From contig CAWISL010000007.1 in the NCBI GenBank assembly GCA_963838795.1, positions 124,001-188,000 on the forward strand: a stretch of DNA of 64,000 nt. Reading direction: 5' to 3'. Within the stretch, counting starts at the first letter, position 1; the number at the start of each line of letters is the position of its first letter. The DNA comes from JAIBJN01 sp963838795 (GTDB taxonomy: Bacteria; Actinomycetota; Thermoleophilia; Gaiellales; Gaiellaceae). Shown here in pieces: positions 16,112 through 24,181 of this stretch. A program made the position numbers and the translations under genes. Under the pieces are notes generated by a model. That model saw only the letters and a list, made by a program, of their open reading frames with translations. It ran no database searches and was not told where the DNA came from.

Positions 16112-18159
16112 TCACTCGTCGCGCTCCTTCTTGGCGTCCTCGACGAGCTTCTGGGCGATGTGCGAGGGCACCTCCTCGTAGCGGAGGAACGCGAGTGTGT
16201 AGTCGCCGCGGCCGCCCGTCAGCGACGTGAGCGACTGCGAGTAGGTGAGGACGTCCGCCATCGGCACCTCGGCCTTGATCGTCGTCAGACCGGCGCCCGT
16301 GGGCTCCATCCCGAGCAGCCGGCCGCGCCGCGAGTTGAGGTCGCCGTTGACGGCGCCGACGCTGTCGTCCGGGACAGCGGCGTCGAGGGACATGATCGGC
16401 TCCAAGAGGACGGGATTCGCCCTCTCGTACGCGGTCTTGAACGCCATCGAGCCGGCGATCTTGAACGCCATCTCCGACGAGTCGACCGAGTGGTACGAGC
16501 CGTCGACGAGGAGGACGCGTACGCCGGTGACCGGCGCGCCCGCGAGCTCGCCGTGCACCATCGCCTCCTGGATACCCTTGTTGACCGCGGGCCGGAAGCT
16601 CTGGGGGATGACGCCGCCGACGATCTTGTCGACGAACTCGTAGCCCTCGTGCCCGGGAAGCGGCTCGAGCACGATGTGGCAGTCGCCGAACTGCCCGCGA
16701 CCGCCCGTCTGCTTCTTGTAGCGGCCCTGGGCTCGCGACTCCTTGCGGATCGTCTCCAGGTAGGGGACGCGGGGCTGGTGCAGGTCGACCTCGACGCCGA
16801 AGCGGCGGCGCAGGCGATCGACTGCCACCTCGACGTGCACCTGCGAGAGGCCCCCGAGCAGCTGCTCGCCGGTCTGCTCATCGCGTCTCAGCGTGAGGGT
16901 CGGGTCCTCCTCGTGCAGGCGCCGGAGCGCGGTGGCCATCTTCTCCTCGTCGCCCTTCGCTTTGGGCGTGATCGCAAAGCTCATCACCGGCTGCGGGAAG
17001 TCGAGCGGCAGGAGGTCGATCGGCTTGTCCTCGGTGAGCAGCACGTCGCCGGTGCCAGTCTCCTTCAGCTTGGCGACCGCGCCGATGTCCCCCTCGCCGA
17101 AGTCGGGCGCCGGCTCGTGATCCTTCCCTTGGAGGAGCAGCAGCTGCCCGACCCGCTCCTTGCCATGCGTGCGGGAGTTGACGAGGTTCGAGTCCGACGA
17201 GAGCGTGCCCGAGAGCACGCGGAAGACGTTGATGCGCCCGGCGAACGGGTCGGCGACGGTCTTGAAGATGAACGCGGCCGGCCCTCCCCCGTCGACCCCG
17301 GCCTCGAGCGGCTTCTTCGCCGGCGACGGGACCCCCTCGACGAGCGAGGTCGAGCAGGCCGGTCGTGCCGAGGTTCCTCGTCGGGACGCCGCACGCCACC
17401 GGGAAGAGATCTCCGGCCACTACCGCGTTCTTAAGTGCCGCCGCGAGCTCGTCGCCGGAGACCTCTCCCTCCTCGAGGTAGCGCTCCATCAGCGCCTCGT
17501 CGGTCTCGACGACCGAGTCGACGAGCTGCTCTCGGTACTCCGCCGCGCTGCGCGGCGACCTCGGCGGGGATGTCGACCGGGCTCGACTCCCGCTCGCCGT
17601 TCGGGTCCATGTAGGCCCGCATGTGGAAGAGATCGACGATCCCGGTGAGCTCGTGCTCGTGCCCGATCGGGATCTGCACGGCGACGCAGCGGTCGGAGAG
17701 CTGGCTGCGGAGCTGCTCCAGCGTGGCGAAGAAGTCCGCGCGCTCCCGGTCGAGCATGGTGACGAAGAGGATCCGGCAGAGGCCCAGAGCCTCCGCGCGC
17801 TCCCAGATGCGGGTCGTCTGCACCTCCACCCCGTTGACCCCGTTGACGGCGAACAGCCCGCCCTCGACCACGCGGAGGGACGCCAGCGTGTCCGCCTGGA
17901 AGCCGGGATCGCCGGGTGTGTCGACGAGGTTGATCTTCCGCCCCTGCCATTCGAGGTGGCAGACCGAGGCCGCCAGGGACATCTGCCGGCGCTGCTCGTC
18001 CTCGTCCCAGTCGGAGACGGTCGAGGAGCCTTCGACCGAGCCCAGCCGGTTGGTCGCGCCGGCCTGGAAGAGCAGCGCCTCGACCAGCGAGGTCTTGCCT
18101 GTCCCCCGGTGCCCGACGGCGGCGACGTTCCGGATCTTGCTCGGCTCGAACTGCGGCAC
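16112..18159 (-). pseudogene. EF-G-like GTPase (EF-G2 type), two frameshifts
   Basis: Joined across frames this is a full-length (about 680 aa) EF-G paralogue. G1 GHRGTGKT is at residues 16-23, G3 is DTPGDPGF, then domain II (AAFIFKTVADPFAGRINVFRVLSG), domain III (EEDPTLTLRRDEQTGEQLLGGLSQVHVEV), domain IV (YKKQTGGRGQFGDCHIVLEP) and domain V (GRRGRLLGM-like end). The frame changes near 17550 and near 17340; 17431-18159 and 16112-17218 are the longest intact pieces. The G4 motif, normally NKxD, reads TMLD (VTMLDRERADF), losing the base-reading Lys. EF-G2-type proteins assist ribosomes in ways still unclear. Starts 21 bp from the divergent acetyltransferase gene's upstream region. Confidence 0.82.
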
Positions 18160-18200
18160 GGATTGGCGAGTTTAGCGACTTGGCCCTGCAAGCAGGGAGA

Positions 18201-18659
18201 ATGACGGCTGTGGATCCGACGCCGCGCGGAGCCCGGCCCACCGACGCGACGGCGGTCGCCGACGTGTTCCTCGCGGCGCGCGCGGAAGCGATGCCGTACC
18301 TTCCCGACCTGCACACGGAAGCTGAGACCCGCGCCTGGATCTCGGACGTCGTGCTCCACGGCTACGAGGTCGTCGTCGTCGAGGCAGACACCCGACTGGC
18401 CGGCTTTGCTGCGCTCCAGGGCGAAATGCTCGGGCACCTCTACGTGCACCCCGACCTGCAGGGACGGGGGATCGGCGACGAGCTCCTCTCGAGAGTGAAG
18501 GAGCTCCGTCCGGCCGGCTTCCGGCTCTGGGTCTTCCAGCGCAACGTGAACGCCCGGCGCTTCTACGAGCGGCGCGGGCTGCGCCTCGTCGAGCTGACGG
18601 ACGGAGCGGGGAACGAGGAGCGCGAGCCGGACGCGCTCTACGAGTGGCGGCCGGGCTAA
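18201..18659 (+). CDS. GNAT N-acetyltransferase
   Basis: 152-residue acetyltransferase. The acetyl-CoA pyrophosphate loop is clear (YVHPDLQGRGIGDELLSRVKEL), followed by the late strand-helix NVNARRFYERRGL. Substrate unknown; it is the generic RimI/Ard1-like layout. ATG at 18201 has AGGGAG 5 nt upstream and is preferred over the TTG at 18180. Its stop overlaps the convergent sigma-factor stop by 4 bp. Confidence 0.85.
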   Translation: MTAVDPTPRGARPTDATAVADVFLAARAEAMPYLPDLHTEAETRAWISDVVLHGYEVVVVEADTRLAGFAALQGEMLGHLYVHPDLQGRGIGDELLSRVKELRPAGFRLWVFQRNVNARRFYERRGLRLVELTDGAGNEEREPDALYEWRPG

Positions 18660-19444
18660 TCCCGCGTAGCCCGGACGACCGTCGCCGAGAGGCGCGCCTT
18701 CAGGCGGAGGATCGCCTTCGTGTGGAGCTGCGAGACGCGCGACTCGGTCACGCCGAGCACCTCGCCGATCTCGCGGAGGGTCAGCTCCTCGTAGTAGTAG
18801 AGGGTGACCACGAGCTTCTCGCGCTCGGGCAGGCGCGCGATCGCCTCGCCGAGCGACTCCCGAAGCTCCGTGTGCGCCATGGCGTCCTGCGGCTCGGCGG
18901 CCTGCGGGTCGGGAAGCGTGTCGATCAGCGCGACGGGGTCGCCGCCGTGGGAGGAGCTCGTCCAGAGCTCGTCGAGGGCGGCGATGGACGTCCTCGAGAT
19001 CTCGAGCAGGGAGTCCTGGAACTCGTCTTCGGTGATGCCCAGCGAGTTGGCGATCTCCTCGTCGGTCGGCGCGCGCGTCAGCTTCGACTCGAGCTGGGCG
19101 ATCGTCCGCTCGATGTCCCTCGCGCGGGCACGGACGGAGCGCGGCACCCAGTCCATCGAGCGAAGCTCATCGATGATCGAGCCCTTGATGCGGGCGATCG
19201 CGTACGTCTCGAACTTGATGTCCCGTTCGGGGTCGAAGCGTTCGATCGCGCCGATCAGGCCGAGAAGCCCGTAGGAGACGAGGTCGCCCTCGTCGACGTG
19301 GGCCGGGAGGCCGCTCCCGAGCCGGCCCGCGACGTACTTCACGAGCGGCGCGTACGTGAGGATAAGCCGGTCGCGCGCAGCCTGCTCGCCGGTGCGCTTG
19401 TACTCCCGCCACAGAGCCTGGGTGTCGTCTTGCCGCTCGACCAT
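18656..19444 (-). CDS. RNA polymerase sigma factor, FliA/WhiG type
   Basis: Sigma-28-class factor of 262 aa with region 2 (YAPLVKYVAGRLGSGLP, GLLGLIGAIERFDPERDIKFETYAIARIKGSIIDELR, the last being the -10-reading segment), region 3 (RARARDIERTIAQLESKL, TDEEIANSLGI) and region 4 (LPEREKLVVTLYYYEELTLREIGEVLGVTESRVSQLHTKAILRL). In non-motile actinobacteria such factors (WhiG) control development, in others flagella. No flagellar or anti-sigma gene is in this window, so the regulon is open. Confidence 0.92.
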   Translation of the reverse strand: MVERQDDTQALWREYKRTGEQAARDRLILTYAPLVKYVAGRLGSGLPAHVDEGDLVSYGLLGLIGAIERFDPERDIKFETYAIARIKGSIIDELRSMDWVPRSVRARARDIERTIAQLESKLTRAPTDEEIANSLGITEDEFQDSLLEISRTSIAALDELWTSSSHGGDPVALIDTLPDPQAAEPQDAMAHTELRESLGEAIARLPEREKLVVTLYYYEELTLREIGEVLGVTESRVSQLHTKAILRLKARLSATVVRATRD

Positions 19445-19496
19445 CGCCGCAGAGGATAGAAGGAAGAACGGCTTTCGCGAACTATCGGCAGTTTTC

Positions 19497-19661
19497 CTAC
19501 TTCCACGCCTTGTAGGCGAGCTCCCCCATCCAGACCCCGATGAAGACCGCGGCGGCGGCGATCACCCAGGCGGCGCCGCCCGCGTCGGCGGCGAAGGCGC
19601 CCACGAGCAGGAACCCGACCGCGAGGACGGCGAAGAGCGCTCCAAGGGGCCTCCGGCGCAC
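19497..19661 (-). CDS. Small two-helix membrane protein, unknown
   Basis: 54 residues from GTG 19661 (RRRPLGALFAVLAVGFLLV then WVIAAAAVFIGVWMGELAY): a basic start and two hydrophobic helices, ending KAWK. A longer reading to 19811 is rejected since it would run antisense through tRNA-Trp. The start region overlaps the tRNA promoter on the other strand. No family recognised. Confidence 0.55.
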   Translation of the reverse strand: MRRRPLGALFAVLAVGFLLVGAFAADAGGAAWVIAAAAVFIGVWMGELAYKAWK

Positions 19662-19666
19662 CCCGG

Positions 19667-19672
19667 TACAAT
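19667..19672 (+). promoter_or_regulatory. -10 box of the tRNA-Trp promoter
   Basis: TACAAT 12 nt upstream of the tRNA-Trp 5' end, well placed for a transcription start just before the gene. No convincing -35 box. Confidence 0.5.
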
Positions 19673-19684
19673 GCCTTCTCGCCG

Positions 19685-19757
19685 AGGGCCGTAGCTCAAC
19701 TGGCAGAGCACCGGTCTCCAAAACCGGGGGTTCCAGGTTCGAGTCCTGGCGGCCCTG
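19685..19757 (+). tRNA. tRNA-Trp (anticodon CCA)
   Basis: Complete cloverleaf: acceptor AGGGCCG/CGGCCCT, D-arm GCTC AACTGGCA GAGC, anticodon stem CCGGT/ACCGG with loop CTCCAAA (anticodon CCA), T-arm CCAGG TTCGAGT CCTGG. CCA not encoded. The last 13 nt form part of a 39-bp attachment-site repeat. Confidence 0.96.
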
Positions 19758-19783
19758 TCCCTCTAGGCAAGCCGGAAACCCGC
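19745..19783. other. Left attachment-site repeat (attL) at tRNA-Trp
   Basis: 39 bp identical to 21643-21681. It begins in the T-arm/acceptor 3' strand of tRNA-Trp (CCTGGCGGCCCT) and runs 26 bp past it (to GGAAACCCGC). A direct repeat that restores a tRNA 3' end, with an integrase fragment next to it, is the standard mark of site-specific integration. Confidence 0.85.
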
Positions 19784-19854
19784 ACGAGAAGCGAGGTTCC
19801 GGCCTTCTCACCTCCCTCTCTCACGTCCGCAGCAAGGGGGCTGGACTCCGCCCC

Positions 19855-19917
19855 TGGGGAAACACTTTTCCCCAAGCGTTCCCCAAATCGAGAGGGCCGC
19901 ACTCGGGCGGCCCTCTC
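19855..19917. terminator. Two hairpins downstream of tRNA-Trp
   Basis: TGGGGAA...TTCCCCA at 19855-19874, then GAGAGGGCCGC-ACTCGG-GCGGCCCTCTC at 19890-19917 (11-bp perfect stem). They lie between the left attachment repeat and the recombinase fragment and could end transcription from either side, though neither has a clear T-run. Confidence 0.55.
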
Positions 19918-19936
19918 CCTTACGGCGAGCGACGCC

Positions 19937-20203
19937 CTAGCCTGCGCGAGAGGCGAGGAACGTCTCGAGCTTGCGAGCTGCCTCGCGCCTGGCGTCCGGC
20001 ATCGGGTGCGAGTAGCGGGCGAGGAGAAGGGCGCCGCCGTCGGCGTGCCCCATGGCCTGCGCCGCGTCGGTGGCGCTGACACCCGCCGAGACGAGCGCGG
20101 AGCCGTAGCCGTGGCGTAGCTCGTGCAATCCGACCGGGATGAACGGCTCGAGCTCTGCCTCCGTGCGCTTCGCGTTTTCGCGCTTCCATGCCGCATCGGC
20201 CAT
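19937..20203 (-). pseudogene. Tyrosine recombinase (integrase), C-terminal fragment
   Basis: Only the last 88 residues of a phage-type integrase remain. The box II motif LHELRHGYGSALVSAG (HxLRH), the later MGHADG histidine and the nucleophile in ARYSHPMPDARRE are all present, while the core-binding domain and the first catalytic Arg are missing. The frame stays open upstream to about 20250, where it meets the SMP-30 stop, so the deletion junction is probably there. It reads towards tRNA-Trp, as integrases next to attL commonly do. It cannot be active alone. Confidence 0.85.
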
Positions 20204-20247
20204 GCGGGCGATCCCGCGCCGGTACCCTCCGCCACTGCACCCCCTTC

Positions 20248-21144
20248 CTACCCTGCGAAGAGCGGCTCGGGCACACCGCTTAGGCCGGGTCGCACGGCGA
20301 ACACGCTTCCCGACAACGGGTAGCGCGCGAGCTGCTCAGGGGTCATGTTTTGCCGCGAGGTGGTGATGTATAGGACGTCCAGGTCCCGTCCGCCGAAGAT
20401 GCAGCTCGTCGGCTGGGGAAGCGGCACCTCGACCTCGTGCGTGACCCCGCCGTCGGGGGCGTAGCGCACCACTCGGCCGGCGCCGTTCTGCACGCTCCAA
20501 ACGCCGCCCTCGGCGTCCACCGTCAGCCCGTCCGGGAACGCCCCACTGCTCCGGTCGACTATTGCGAATACTCGCCGGGCCGAGAGGGCACCGGCGTCGG
20601 GGTCGAAGTCGTAAGCGAAGATCGCGTAGCGGAAGCTCTCGCCGAAATAGAAGGTGCGGTCGTCGGGGCTCCAGCCGAGCCCGTTGGCGCAGGCCACCGC
20701 ACCTTGTAGTCGGCTTAGCTCGAGGCCTGGGTCGAGGCGGTAGAGCGAGCCGGAGGGCTTGTCCCAATCGATGTCGTTCATCGTGCCGGCCCAGTAGCGG
20801 CCGCGGCGGTCGACCTTGCCGTCGTTGAAGCGGTTACGCGGCTGGTCGTGCTCGACGCCCATGAGCAGCTCGAGCTCGCCTCCAGGCTCGTAGAAGGCGA
20901 GCTGCTTGGCGAGCGCGAGCACGAGCCCACCACCTTCCCGCAGGCCGATGACCATCACGTCCTGGCCAAGCACGAAGCTCTGGTCGTTCCCGCCCTCTGG
21001 CTCCAGGCGGTGGATCCTCCCGCCGAGGTTGTCGGTCCAGTAGAGCGCCTGCTCGCGTACGGACCAGATCGGCGACTCGCCGCAGGTGGCCGCGATCCGC
21101 TGGACGCAATCGCAGTCGCTCAGCGCGATTCGCGTGCGGTTCAC
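20248..21144 (-). CDS. SMP-30/gluconolactonase-family protein
   Basis: Six-bladed propeller lactonase family, which hydrolyses sugar lactones with a bound divalent metal. Typical elements: CGESPIWSVREQALYWTDNLGGRIHRL (metal Glu), RFNDGKVDRRGRYWAGTMN (Asn/Asp metal and substrate loop), CANGLGWSPDDRTFYFGES, FPDGLTVDAEGGVWSVQNGAGRVVRY and TSCIFGGRDLDVLYITTSR. GTG at 21144 gives 298 aa, the usual length; the longer frame upstream is not conserved-looking. It lies inside the attachment-site repeats, so it may be cargo of the lost element. Confidence 0.88.
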   Translation of the reverse strand: MNRTRIALSDCDCVQRIAATCGESPIWSVREQALYWTDNLGGRIHRLEPEGGNDQSFVLGQDVMVIGLREGGGLVLALAKQLAFYEPGGELELLMGVEHDQPRNRFNDGKVDRRGRYWAGTMNDIDWDKPSGSLYRLDPGLELSRLQGAVACANGLGWSPDDRTFYFGESFRYAIFAYDFDPDAGALSARRVFAIVDRSSGAFPDGLTVDAEGGVWSVQNGAGRVVRYAPDGGVTHEVEVPLPQPTSCIFGGRDLDVLYITTSRQNMTPEQLARYPLSGSVFAVRPGLSGVPEPLFAG

Positions 21145-21642
21145 CGTCCCGAGAACAGCGTGCCCGGCGCGTCGCGGTCGAGGAAGCAATGGCGGAGCAG
21201 AACGCGAGGCGGATTCCCGCCGACCGGCACACCACCCGGAATCGGCGTCTCTGAGGTCATCGACTGCACGGTATCCGGCGTCAAGGCGGGCCGTGAGCCG
21301 GGACGCTGGCCGCAAGGACTCCCTAGGACTGCCCTGCCCACGCCCCGGCGAAGAGTCAGGCTGCTGGCCGGCGGCGTTCGCGCTCTGGATCGCCGAGCGG
21401 ACGGGTGGGCCGGTGCCGCGCTTCGAAAAGGTCGAGCGGGAGCCGCCAGTGGACGGGGGTCGTGATCGAGGGCGACGACCTCTAGGACGTCGAGTTCGGG
21501 TCGTCCGGCACCGGGTCGGCGAGCCCTTGTCGAACCAGCTCCAGCACTTGCCAGCGGCCAATGAAAGTCATGGGCTCCGGGAGCTCAGCGTCGGCCAAAT
21601 GTGCAATCTCGGGCCGCGTCCGCATCCAGGCGCGGTACTCCG
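21145..21642. other. Gene-poor stretch inside the att-bracketed region
   Basis: About 500 bp with no convincing gene. Open frames on both strands have no recognisable domain and look like GC-driven shadows; a 28-residue ORF (21482-21571, minus, MTFIGRWQVLELVRQGL) could be a remnant. Probably decayed integrative-element DNA. Confidence 0.5.
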
Positions 21643-21681
21643 CCTGGCGGCCCTGTCCCTCTAGGCAAGCCGGAAACCCGC
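21643..21681. other. Right attachment-site repeat (attR)
   Basis: Exact 39-bp copy of 19745-19783, carrying a duplicate of the last bases of tRNA-Trp but no tRNA body. Beyond it the similarity fades (a further 20 bp match loosely). Confidence 0.85.
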
Positions 21682-21821
21682 GCGATCAGCGGGGCTCCGC
21701 GCGGCTCGCCGAATCGGCGTGGACTTGAGCGGACGAGGAACGCGGATCCGGCGGGCTGGCGCGGAGGCGGACGCCGTCCTTCCAGTGCGCCCGCCTCCAT
21801 TGGTAAGGCGCCCTAGTGCGG

Positions 21822-22553
21822 CTATCTCACGAAGAAGAAGCTCGTTGCGAACGTCCAGTTTCCGCTCTCTTCGATTGCCTGGATCTCGAGCTCGTACTCG
21901 GTGTCGGACTGGAGGAAGGCCGCCGGAATCGGCACCTTCCTGGCCGAGGCCGGAAGCTCCACCTGGTAGACGCGGAGTGGATCCTCCCGCGTGGCGATCA
22001 CCCGGTAGCCGACGATGTCGATTCCAGGAGGCTCGGGGGGTGCCTTCCACCTGGCGACGACACCGTCGCGGTCAACCGTGGCGTCGTCAGCCGGCGCGGT
22101 GATCTCGGGCGCGTCGGGGATGTCGTGCGAGAGCCTCGCCGTGCCCACGAGCTTCTCGCCCTCGATCGTTTCGCCGGCGAACGTGTACTTGCCCGCCGGG
22201 AAGCGCGCCTTGAACTCGGCCAGCGGCACCTCGGTGAACGGCGGCTCGTTGCTCTCGGAGAAGAGCTCGGTCAGGCCCCAATTCTTCAGGCGCCCCTCGG
22301 CGTCGACATCGACGATCACGCGTCCCGTTGGGTCGGAGATCGTCATCGAGTTCCAGGGATCGCCGTCGAGGAAGAACTGCAGCCCTGCGTCACCATCGGT
22401 GCCGTTGACTTCGATGATCAGCGTCGCCGCGGCGAGGGGTATCGGCTTCCCCGCCGCCTCGCTCGTCTGATCGTGTCCGAGCGCGGTGCCCCCGACGCCG
22501 ACCAGGGCTAGCGCAGCGACACCGGCCGCAATGAGAATCGGTCGTCCCTTCAT
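21822..22553 (-). CDS. Secreted protein with a fibronectin type III-like domain
   Basis: 243 residues from ATG 22553, with GGAGGGGAC upstream. A signal peptide is evident (KGRPILIAAGVAALALVGVGGTALG). The first half (LIIEVNGTDGDAGLQFFLDGDPWNSMTI) is a beta-rich domain of unknown role, and the second (APEITAPADDATV...VVARWKAP...IVGYRVIATRED...TEYELEIQAIEESGNWT) is FN3-like. Likely exported and involved in protein or carbohydrate contact. Not assigned further. Confidence 0.75.
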   Translation of the reverse strand: MKGRPILIAAGVAALALVGVGGTALGHDQTSEAAGKPIPLAAATLIIEVNGTDGDAGLQFFLDGDPWNSMTISDPTGRVIVDVDAEGRLKNWGLTELFSESNEPPFTEVPLAEFKARFPAGKYTFAGETIEGEKLVGTARLSHDIPDAPEITAPADDATVDRDGVVARWKAPPEPPGIDIVGYRVIATREDPLRVYQVELPASARKVPIPAAFLQSDTEYELEIQAIEESGNWTFATSFFFVR

Positions 22554-22674
22554 GTCCCCTCCTTCTCGCAGGTCGGGAGTGACGGTAGGGGACGCCAATG
22601 AGATGGCGATGAGGCGACCCAGCATCGGCGCGAGGACGCTGCGCGATGTGGCGCGCCGAACTCACGGCGGAAAG

Positions 22675-22707
22675 CGAGGCGTCAGCCTGTGGAAGGCTGA
22701 CGCCTCG
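22675..22707. terminator. 13-bp perfect hairpin after the PepSY gene
   Basis: CGAGGCGTCAGCC-TGTGGAA-GGCTGACGCCTCG, 20 bp downstream of the PepSY gene stop on the minus strand. Probably separates its transcript from the FN3 gene. Confidence 0.65.
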
Positions 22708-22726
22708 TCGAGGAGAAGAGCTGGGG

Positions 22727-23056
22727 CTAGTCGTCGCCCGATCCGTCGCGGTCTCCCTCCGAGCCGACGACGTTGAAGCTCTTGTCGAGCTGGACATCGA
22801 CCTGGTTGCCGTTGTCGAGGGTGACCTCGACCTCGTAGTAGCTCTCCTCGTCGCCGACCTCGGTCTCGGTGACCTTGCCCTGCCCGGTATGGGCAAGCGC
22901 GGCGGCCTCGGCCTGCTCGAGCGCGGAGCCGGTGATCGGCGTGTCGGTGGCGTCGTCGTCGCCGCCTGCGGCGAGCGCGGTCCCACCACCGACCGCGGCG
23001 ATGCCGACGACAAGCGCGGCGATCACGGCGACCTTGCGGGTGGTGAAGCGGTTCAT
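22727..23056 (-). CDS. Secreted PepSY-domain protein
   Basis: 109 residues with a signal peptide (RKVAVIAALVVGIAAVGGGTALAA) and one PepSY domain (ITGSALEQAEAAALAHTGQGKVTETEVGDEESYYEVEVTLDNG, VDVQLDKSFNVVG). PepSY proteins bind peptides or inhibit proteases outside the cell. ATG 23056 follows GAAAGGAGGGACCC. The acidic tail (EGDRDGSGDD) is unusual but short. Often found beside two-component systems; none is adjacent here. Confidence 0.82.
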   Translation of the reverse strand: MNRFTTRKVAVIAALVVGIAAVGGGTALAAGGDDDATDTPITGSALEQAEAAALAHTGQGKVTETEVGDEESYYEVEVTLDNGNQVDVQLDKSFNVVGSEGDRDGSGDD

Positions 23057-23214
23057 GGGTCCCTCCTTTCTGTGCCACCACCGTAGAAGCCGTGGATGGG
23101 ATGGTGATGAGCAGTGGATAAGAGGGTGATAAGAATCCCGCGCGACGCGGCCCGCGGCAGGCGCCGTCAGGCCGCCCTGCCGCAGAGTCCACGCCCTGAA
23201 CGAGATGCCGGCGG

Positions 23215-23988
23215 CTAGTAGCGCCTCACGCGGTTTCGCTCGTTTACCGGCCGCCTTGCCTCCGGGCCGATGAAGATGCCGTACGAGCGGCTGAAGCCGA
23301 AGATCGACCTCCTCGCTCCGGAGCGGACCGAGTCGTGGAGCCGCATCGCCTGGTTGAACGTCGCGATGCGGCAGCGGCTGCAGACGACGTTCGTGGGAAT
23401 GCGGCCGTTGCCCCATGCGACGAACCACCCGCCGCCGGCGCCCCAGCAGGTCCAGTTGCCCCTACGCGGATTCCCGGACGTGAACCGCCGGAAGACGATG
23501 TTCCGCCCAGACATGACCTGGACGGTGTCCTGGTGGATGCTCGGATCGGTGTGCCTCCGGCCGCACTCGACGTCGCCCGTGACCACGAGGTCGCGGGTGT
23601 TCTGACCGATCTTGACGGCGTCGAAGGCGGTGCCGCGGTTGCGGCGGTTGCCGTTGACGTCCAGGATAAGGTCGACGGTGCGGCGGTTGCCGTCCCCGCG
23701 GCAGCCGACCAGGCGGATCGCGTCGCCGTTTCCCGGGTTGGGCATGTTCGAGACGACCTTGATCGGCAGCCTGCCGTAGCGGCGGAGCCGGCCGGTGCAC
23801 TCCCAGCTCCGGCGCGTTCGGATCACCCGGCCCGGCGCGAGCGCTGACGCGGACCCGGAGGATGCCGCCCCGGTTCGGGCGACACTCCCGGCGGGCTCGA
23901 CGGCGCCCTCGGAGAGCGAGGCGCCCGCCGCCGCGGGCAGGGCGAGCAGGACGAGGACGAGCAGGGGCAGCAGGCGACGAAGGCGCAT
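23215..23988 (-). CDS. Secreted beta-helix-like protein, unknown
   Basis: 257 residues. Signal peptide MRLRRLLPLLVLVLLALPAAAGAS, a Ser/Ala-rich linker, then RVIRTRRSWECTGRL and repeated strands (RTVDLILDVNGNRRNRG, FDAVKIGQNTRDLVVTGDVECG, HQDTVQVMSGRNIVFRRFTSGN) that fit a short right-handed parallel beta-helix. Several Cys suggest disulfides (CGRRH, CWGAG, CSRCR). No catalytic triad recognised. Possibly cell-wall or polysaccharide binding. Confidence 0.65.
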   Translation of the reverse strand: MRLRRLLPLLVLVLLALPAAAGASLSEGAVEPAGSVARTGAASSGSASALAPGRVIRTRRSWECTGRLRRYGRLPIKVVSNMPNPGNGDAIRLVGCRGDGNRRTVDLILDVNGNRRNRGTAFDAVKIGQNTRDLVVTGDVECGRRHTDPSIHQDTVQVMSGRNIVFRRFTSGNPRRGNWTCWGAGGGWFVAWGNGRIPTNVVCSRCRIATFNQAMRLHDSVRSGARRSIFGFSRSYGIFIGPEARRPVNERNRVRRY

Positions 23989-24181
23989 GAGGCGAGGGCT
24001 CCTCTCTCTCGGTGGCTGGGCGGAGATGGGCTCCCGGCACCGTAGGGATCGGTTATGAGCGATTCGTTAGGTCCGAACTTTCTCGGCCCTGCGACCCGTC
24101 CAAGGGCACGAGGACCTCGTGCGGGTTTTCTCCCGTACGCCAAAGTCGTACTGTTGAGCTCCCGCCAGCTAGGAGGAAGCG

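Noticed and set aside
18656..19444. Flagellar operon membership of the FliA/WhiG-type sigma gene
   Set aside because: No flagellar or chemotaxis gene anywhere in the window; the sigma class alone does not show motility.
21482..21571. 28-residue ORF MTFIGRWQVLELVRQGL on the minus strand
   Set aside because: Too short, with no ribosome-binding site; mentioned only as possible remnant DNA within the integration scar.
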